A stretch of 64,000 nucleotides of DNA from Cryobacterium sp. M96 (GTDB lineage: Bacteria; Actinomycetota; Actinomycetes; Actinomycetales; Microbacteriaceae): NCBI RefSeq assembly GCF_002929845.1, contig NZ_PJJS01000039.1:20590-84589 (forward strand), read 5' to 3'. The notes under the pieces were generated by a model that made no database searches, had not been told where the DNA came from, and saw nothing but the letters and a program-made list of their open reading frames with translations. The translations under genes and the position numbers were made by a program. The stretch's first letter is position 1, and every line of letters begins with the position of its first letter. Of this stretch, positions 57,654 through 64,000 are shown in pieces.

Positions 57654-58967
57654 TTACAGCGCCGTCGTGAAACGGGCCGTGACGGCGTCGCCGTGCGCGG
57701 GCAGCGCCTCCGCCGTGGACAGGGCCGCGATGTGGTCCGCGACCTCGCGCAGTGCCTCCCGGCTGTACGTGACGACCTGCTGGGGCCTCAGGAAGGTGTA
57801 GGCGCCGAGTCCGGAGGAGAACCGGGCCTGCCCTCCCGTCGGCAGCACGTGGTTCGAGCCGGCCACGTAGTCGCCGAGGCTCACGGGCGAATGAGGGCCG
57901 AGGAAGATGGCGCCGGCGTTCTCGATCAGCGCGAGCACGGCATCAGGGTCGCTCGTCTGGATCTCGAGGTGCTCGGGACCGAACGCGTTGCTGAACGCGG
58001 CCGCGGCGTCGAGGTCGTCCACGAGCACGATCCCCGACTGGCGCCCGTTCAGGGACGCGGTGACACGGATGCTGTGGGTCGTGCTCTGCATCAGGTCGAC
58101 CAGGTGCAGATTGACGGCGTCGGCGAGCTCGGCCGAATCGGTGACCAGCATGGCGGCGGCCAGCTCGTCGTGCTCGGCCTGGCTGACCAGGTCGGCCGCG
58201 ACGATGCGGGGGTCGGCGGTCTCATCCGCGATGACCAGAATGTCGGTAGGGCCGGCCTCGGAGTCGATGCCGGTCACCCCGCGCACGAGCCGCTTGGCGG
58301 CGGCCACATAGACGTTGCCGGGGCCGGTGACGAGCTGCACCGGGTCCAGGCCGAGCCCCGGAACGCCGTAGGCGAAGGCGCCGACCGCGCCGGCCCCGCC
58401 CATGGCGTAGATTTCGTCGATGCCGAGCAGGCTCGCCACGGCGAGGATGGTGGGGTGCACGCGTCCGTCGAAGTCGCTCTGCGGCGGCGACGCCAGCGCG
58501 ATCGAGGATACGCCGGCGATCTGAGCCGGAACCACGTTCATCACGACGCTCGACGGGTAGACGGCCTTGCCGCCGGGAACGTACAGGCCGACCCGGTTGA
58601 TCGGCTGCCAGCGCTGCGTGATGGTGGCGCCGTCTGCGATCGTGGTGGTCACCTGCGGCGGCACTTGGGCCGCGCTGGCGATGCGCACGCGACGGATGGT
58701 CTCCTCGATGGCCGTGCGCACCGTCGGGTCGAGCCCGGCCAGTGCCTCGGTGACGTGGGACGCAGGAACCCGCACATGGGACGGACGCACCCGGTCGAGG
58801 CGTTCCGCCTGGTCGCGGAGGGCATCCTCGCCTCTGGCCCGCACATCGTTGATTAATTCGGCTGCGACGTCGCTGGCCGCGGTCACGTCGGTGAGCGCAC
58901 GCGGGACGGCTGCAAGCAATTCCGCCGGAGTGGGCCGGGTCCCTCGGAGGTCAATAGTCTGGATCAT
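57654..58967 (-). CDS. hisD: Histidinol dehydrogenase
   Basis: Catalyses the last two oxidations of histidine synthesis; 437 residues. Key segments: GLYVPGGKAVYPSSVVMNVVPAQIAGV, SEAGPTDILVIADE, and GPEHLEIQTSD with the zinc-ligand region, plus VAGSNHVLPTGGQARFSSGL. Other his genes are not adjacent. Start ATG 58965-58967, divergent from the flavin reductase gene; no leader peptide seen in the 72-bp gap. Confidence 0.97.
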   Translation of the reverse strand: MIQTIDLRGTRPTPAELLAAVPRALTDVTAASDVAAELINDVRARGEDALRDQAERLDRVRPSHVRVPASHVTEALAGLDPTVRTAIEETIRRVRIASAAQVPPQVTTTIADGATITQRWQPINRVGLYVPGGKAVYPSSVVMNVVPAQIAGVSSIALASPPQSDFDGRVHPTILAVASLLGIDEIYAMGGAGAVGAFAYGVPGLGLDPVQLVTGPGNVYVAAAKRLVRGVTGIDSEAGPTDILVIADETADPRIVAADLVSQAEHDELAAAMLVTDSAELADAVNLHLVDLMQSTTHSIRVTASLNGRQSGIVLVDDLDAAAAFSNAFGPEHLEIQTSDPDAVLALIENAGAIFLGPHSPVSLGDYVAGSNHVLPTGGQARFSSGLGAYTFLRPQQVVTYSREALREVADHIAALSTAEALPAHGDAVTARFTTAL

Positions 58968-59039
58968 CGCGTTCCAGCCTAGCCATCAACTCCCGTGCAC
59001 CGGGAATAGGCTCAATGGCGAGGAGATTGATTCAGTCAC

Positions 59040-59582
59040 ATGAGCGACACCGAAGTACCCCAGCCCGCCACCGTACCGCTGGCCGAAGATCCCAATGCAC
59101 CGTTGGACCTGGCCGCCTTCAAACATTCCTTCCGGCGTCACGCCGCCGGTGTCGCGGTGATCACCGCGCTGCGCCCGGACGGCGCCCCGGTGGGATTCAC
59201 CGCCACCTCGCTGGCGTCGCTGTCGTCGGTTCCGCCGCTGGCCACCTTCAACATGGCCCGGTCAGCCAGCACCTGGCCGGCGATCGCCGAGAGCGACCGG
59301 GTCGTCATCCACATCCTCGGGGCGCACAATCGTGCCGTCGCCGAGGTGATGTCGGGTCCCGCGAACCAGCGCTTCATCGGCGACCACTGGCAGCCCGGAC
59401 CCCACGGCCTGCCTGTGCTGAAGGGCGTCACCTCGTGGATGGTCGGGCGAATCATCGAACGCACACTGGTGCACAACAGCGCCGTCGTGGTCGTGAAGAT
59501 CGAGGAAGGCGGCATGGGCGAGAACGACGAGGCCCTGCTGTACTACGAGCGCACCTACCGCGTGCCCGGCGCCCCGGCCTAG
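59040..59582 (+). CDS. Flavin reductase family protein
   Basis: A 180-residue flavin-dependent protein with the FMN-binding split-barrel fold: FRRHAAGVAVITALRPDGAPVGFTATSLASLSSVPPLATFNMARSASTW is the FMN site. Often the reductase component of a two-component monooxygenase, but no oxygenase is near. C-terminal DEALLYYERTYR is the usual end strand. Start ATG at 59040. Its stop overlaps the acyltransferase stop on the opposite strand by 4 bp. Confidence 0.92.
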   Translation: MSDTEVPQPATVPLAEDPNAPLDLAAFKHSFRRHAAGVAVITALRPDGAPVGFTATSLASLSSVPPLATFNMARSASTWPAIAESDRVVIHILGAHNRAVAEVMSGPANQRFIGDHWQPGPHGLPVLKGVTSWMVGRIIERTLVHNSAVVVVKIEEGGMGENDEALLYYERTYRVPGAPA

Positions 59583-60361
59583 CCCCTGGACGGGGCTGCG
59601 CCGGCCTCGTCGCGACGCCGGCGCCGCTCGGCCTCGGCAACGGCGGCCTCCTCCGGTGTGGGCGCGGTGCCGCCCAGGTGCCGCGGCTGCCACCACTGGC
59701 CGGCGCCGTCCACCGGATAGGCTTTCTGCAGTTTGTCGACGAGACCCTGCAGTGTGTCGTGGAGTGCCAGCGTCATCGGCTGCGTGCCCTCCCCCGCCGC
59801 GACCGTGAACGGCTCGCCGACGGCGAAGCGGATGGGCACGTCGAACAGCTCGCGCAGGGCCGGCTTGTGGTTCTTCGTGAGCACGCGGTGCCCGCCCCAG
59901 ACCGCGATCGGGATCACGGGGGCCCCGGCCTCGGCGGCCATCCGGATGGCACCCGACTTCAACTCGCGTACGGTGAAGGAGGCGTTCACGCCGCCTTCCG
60001 GAAACACGCCGAGCAGTTCGCCCGCCCGCAGCGCGGTCACGGCTTGGCCGTAAGCCTCCGCCCCTGCCTTCATGTCGACCGAGATATGACGCATGCCGCG
60101 CAGCAGCACGCCCACGAGCTTCTGGTCGAACGCGCCCTTCTTGGCCATGAAACGGATGTGACGTCGGTTCTTTTGCCACAGCATCCACTCGACCAGGGCG
60201 AAGTCCATGTAGCCGAAGTGGGTGATCGCCAGCACCGCCCCCCCGGTGTCCGGAAGATTCTTCAGACCGGTCACGGATGGCTTCAGCCGCAGCAGGCCGA
60301 ACACGGCCCGCCCGGCCAGAATCGCCGTGGTGTACAGAGGTTCCCGAGTGCCTGTGCTCAT
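59579..60361 (-). CDS. 1-acyl-sn-glycerol-3-phosphate acyltransferase (PlsC-like)
   Basis: A 260-residue acyltransferase: motif I THFGYMD (HxxxxD), motif III VFPEGGVNAS (FPEG type), and AGAPVIPIAVWGG. It transfers an acyl chain to lysophosphatidate-like acceptors. A hydrophobic N-terminal segment lies about 10-25. The C-terminus is an Ala/Glu/Arg-rich tail. Convergent with the flavin reductase, overlapping 4 bp at the ends. Confidence 0.92.
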   Translation of the reverse strand: MSTGTREPLYTTAILAGRAVFGLLRLKPSVTGLKNLPDTGGAVLAITHFGYMDFALVEWMLWQKNRRHIRFMAKKGAFDQKLVGVLLRGMRHISVDMKAGAEAYGQAVTALRAGELLGVFPEGGVNASFTVRELKSGAIRMAAEAGAPVIPIAVWGGHRVLTKNHKPALRELFDVPIRFAVGEPFTVAAGEGTQPMTLALHDTLQGLVDKLQKAYPVDGAGQWWQPRHLGGTAPTPEEAAVAEAERRRRRDEAGAAPSRG

Positions 60362-60669
60362 ACCTCAAGGCTACGACCTGCGTGCGGGTTTCCGCGTCCG
60401 TCCCACGAGCCTTTCGGGACCCGGCTCGCACTCGCGGCGCACCCGTAAACGTGGGCGCACGTTCTAACGCTCGCCCGCTCCAGAACCTGCGCCGCGAACT
60501 TCCACCCCCGTCTGTGTCGTCGGTTATTGAGCTTGCACACAGCCTCGACCGCACTGACACTGGAATCATCCACGGCGGAACCGCAGCAACCGGCCTTGAA
60601 GCTGGTTGACTCGACCAGGCGACGACCACCGAGACCACGTGGGCAACCCGGCCACCAGAGGGAGACACG
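60362..60669. other. 308-bp region between acyltransferase and UvrA-like gene
   Basis: No gene seen; both frames crossing it look shadow-like. It contains only the ribosome-binding site (ggagac) of the UvrA-like gene near its end. No strong palindrome or repeat was noticed. Confidence 0.75.
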
Positions 60670-63069
<2,400 letters not shown>

Positions 63070-63108
63070 CGGCAGCGCGCCTCACGGTGCTGCCAGTCAG
63101 CTCTGTCC

Positions 63109-63183
63109 CGAACGAATTCGACGGAGATTGTGGCCGAATCGGCCCCATTCCACCCCGAGAAATCGGTTTCACACGAGAATCTC
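63109..63183. repeat. Intergenic palindromic repeat, copy 4, interrupted by the insertion sequence
   Basis: Left arm cgaacgaattcgacgg... is intact; inner hairpins ggccga-a-tcggcc and ccga-gaaa-tcgg follow. The right arm breaks after aatctc where the other copies continue ccgtcgaatt; the insertion-sequence end starts at 63184. The missing 14-15 bases should lie beyond the element's other end. Confidence 0.75.
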
Positions 63184-64000
63184 GGCTCTCCTGCTTCATC
63201 TGTGGGTGTTGCGGAGCGCCTTAACGGCCGCACGCCGCTTCCTGTCTAGGTTTCTGACTGTCTAGGAACAGAAACTTTAGGGGCAGGAATACGGCGTGCG
63301 GTCTCTAACTTTATGGCGGACTTTGCTGGGTGTCGATAAGACGGTCGTTGAGGACCTGAATCTGGACCCGGCGGCGGGTGTTTTGGTGGCCTCGGTGCGG
63401 CCGACGGGGTCGGCGCGGCACCGGTGCGGGGTCTGCCTGAAACGTTGCCCACGCTACGACAGGGGTGCGGGGCGGCGCCGGTGGCGGGCCTTGGACGCGG
63501 GCACGATCCAGGTCTACTTGGAGGCGGATTCCTCGCGGGTGTCGTGCCGGGAGCACGGTGTGATCGTGGCTGCGGTGCCATGGGCGCGGCACCAGGCCGG
63601 CCACACCCGCCACTTCGATTCATATGTCGCGTGGCTGGCCACTCAAACCTCGAAAACCGCGGCAACTCAGTTGATGCGGATCGCGTGGCGGACGGTCGGG
63701 GCGATCATCACCCGGGTTTGGGCTGACACGGAAGAGCTCCATGATCCCTTCGCCGGGCTCACCCGGATCGGGATCGATGAGGTTTCCTTCAAGCGCGGCC
63801 GGAAGTTCTTGACTGTGGTCGTGGACCACGATTCGGGGCGTCTGGTCTGGGCTGCTCCGGGCCAGGACAAGGCCACCCTGGGCACGTTCTTCGATGCGCT
63901 CGGCGCGGAACGATCCGCCCTGATCACGCATGTTTCCGCGGATGGGGCTGCGTGGATCGCGTCGGTCGTCGCAGCACGCTGCCCGAACGCGGTCCGCTGC
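63184..64000 (+). mobile_element. ISL3-family insertion sequence (left part; continues past window)
   Basis: The transposase begins at 63296. The end is placed at 63184, where ggctctcctgcttcat follows the broken repeat: ISL3 elements commonly start GGCTCT. The expected target duplication is the preceding agaatctc (8 bp). The right inverted repeat lies outside the window, so the ends are not confirmed. Confidence 0.7.
63296..64000 (+). CDS. ISL3-family transposase (3' end outside window)
   Basis: 235 codons visible from the GTG at 63296, with agga upstream. Begins MRSLTLWRTLLGVDKTVVED, then a zinc-finger region (HRCGVCLKRCPRYD), an HTH-like region, and the start of the DDE core: GIDEVSFKRG with the first Asp and THVSADGAAWI with the second. 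The C-terminus with the Glu lies outside. Similar transposases are common in Actinobacteria. Intact as far as visible; no frameshift. Confidence 0.92.
   Translation, partial: MRSLTLWRTLLGVDKTVVEDLNLDPAAGVLVASVRPTGSARHRCGVCLKRCPRYDRGAGRRRWRALDAGTIQVYLEADSSRVSCREHGVIVAAVPWARHQAGHTRHFDSYVAWLATQTSKTAATQLMRIAWRTVGAIITRVWADTEELHDPFAGLTRIGIDEVSFKRGRKFLTVVVDHDSGRLVWAAPGQDKATLGTFFDALGAERSALITHVSADGAAWIASVVAARCPNAVRC

Noticed and set aside
58968..59039. His-rich leader peptide before hisD
   Set aside because: No short frame with consecutive His codons in the gap.

Overview
The window is a 64 kb stretch of chromosome from a high-GC Gram-positive actinobacterium. Gene content and order (dnaG-dgt-dusB, uppS-recO, era-corC-ybeY-phoH, hrcA-dnaJ, hemW, lepA, rpsT, holA-comEC-comEA-leuS, cydABDC) point to the family Microbacteriaceae. 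That placement is inference from synteny and composition; no rRNA marker lies in the window. No tRNA, rRNA or CRISPR array was seen.

Layout. 1-7272 (minus): a peptide/nickel-type ABC importer (solute-binding lipoprotein, two permeases, a fused double ATPase, an extra ATPase) ending in a 2-hydroxyacid dehydrogenase cut by the window edge. 7439-14228 (minus): dnaG, dgt, dusB, a 41-residue Cys-rich protein coupled to a FrnE/DsbA-like protein, uppS and recO. 14292-15856 (plus): a TRIC-family channel and an unrecognised protein. 16025-25212 (minus): leuA with its own leader peptide, then one long operon hrcA-dnaJ-rsmE-HIT-phoH-ybeY-corC-era under a CIRCE operator. 25374-31525: two tandem DUF4870 proteins, hemW, a DUF1990 protein, lepA, an alpha/beta hydrolase and rpsT. 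31882-42480 (minus): holA, comEC, comEA, leuS, a PabB-like chorismate enzyme and a secreted M28 aminopeptidase. 42617-43273 (plus): a DedA protein. 43315-49161 (minus): cydABDC, divergent from a BlaI/M56 regulatory pair (49259-50645) with two matching operator palindromes between them. 50848-54801 (minus): an osmoprotectant-type ABC importer with a TetR gene upstream. 54961-63069: an App1-domain protein, pyrD, nrdR, hisD, a flavin reductase, an acyltransferase and a short UvrA-like protein. The window ends inside an ISL3-type insertion sequence.

Most is core housekeeping in tightly overlapping operons (ATGA or TAATG junctions). The least expected signals are non-coding: (1) a family of about 85-bp intergenic palindromes in four copies, each with a GAATTCGACGGAGATT-type outer stem enclosing two inner hairpins, one copy apparently split by the insertion sequence; (2) a 14-codon leader peptide with three leucines before leuA, whose hairpin arm can also pair with the leuA ribosome-binding site; (3) paired dyads between cydABDC and blaI; (4) a 108-bp imperfect inverted repeat upstream of lepA.
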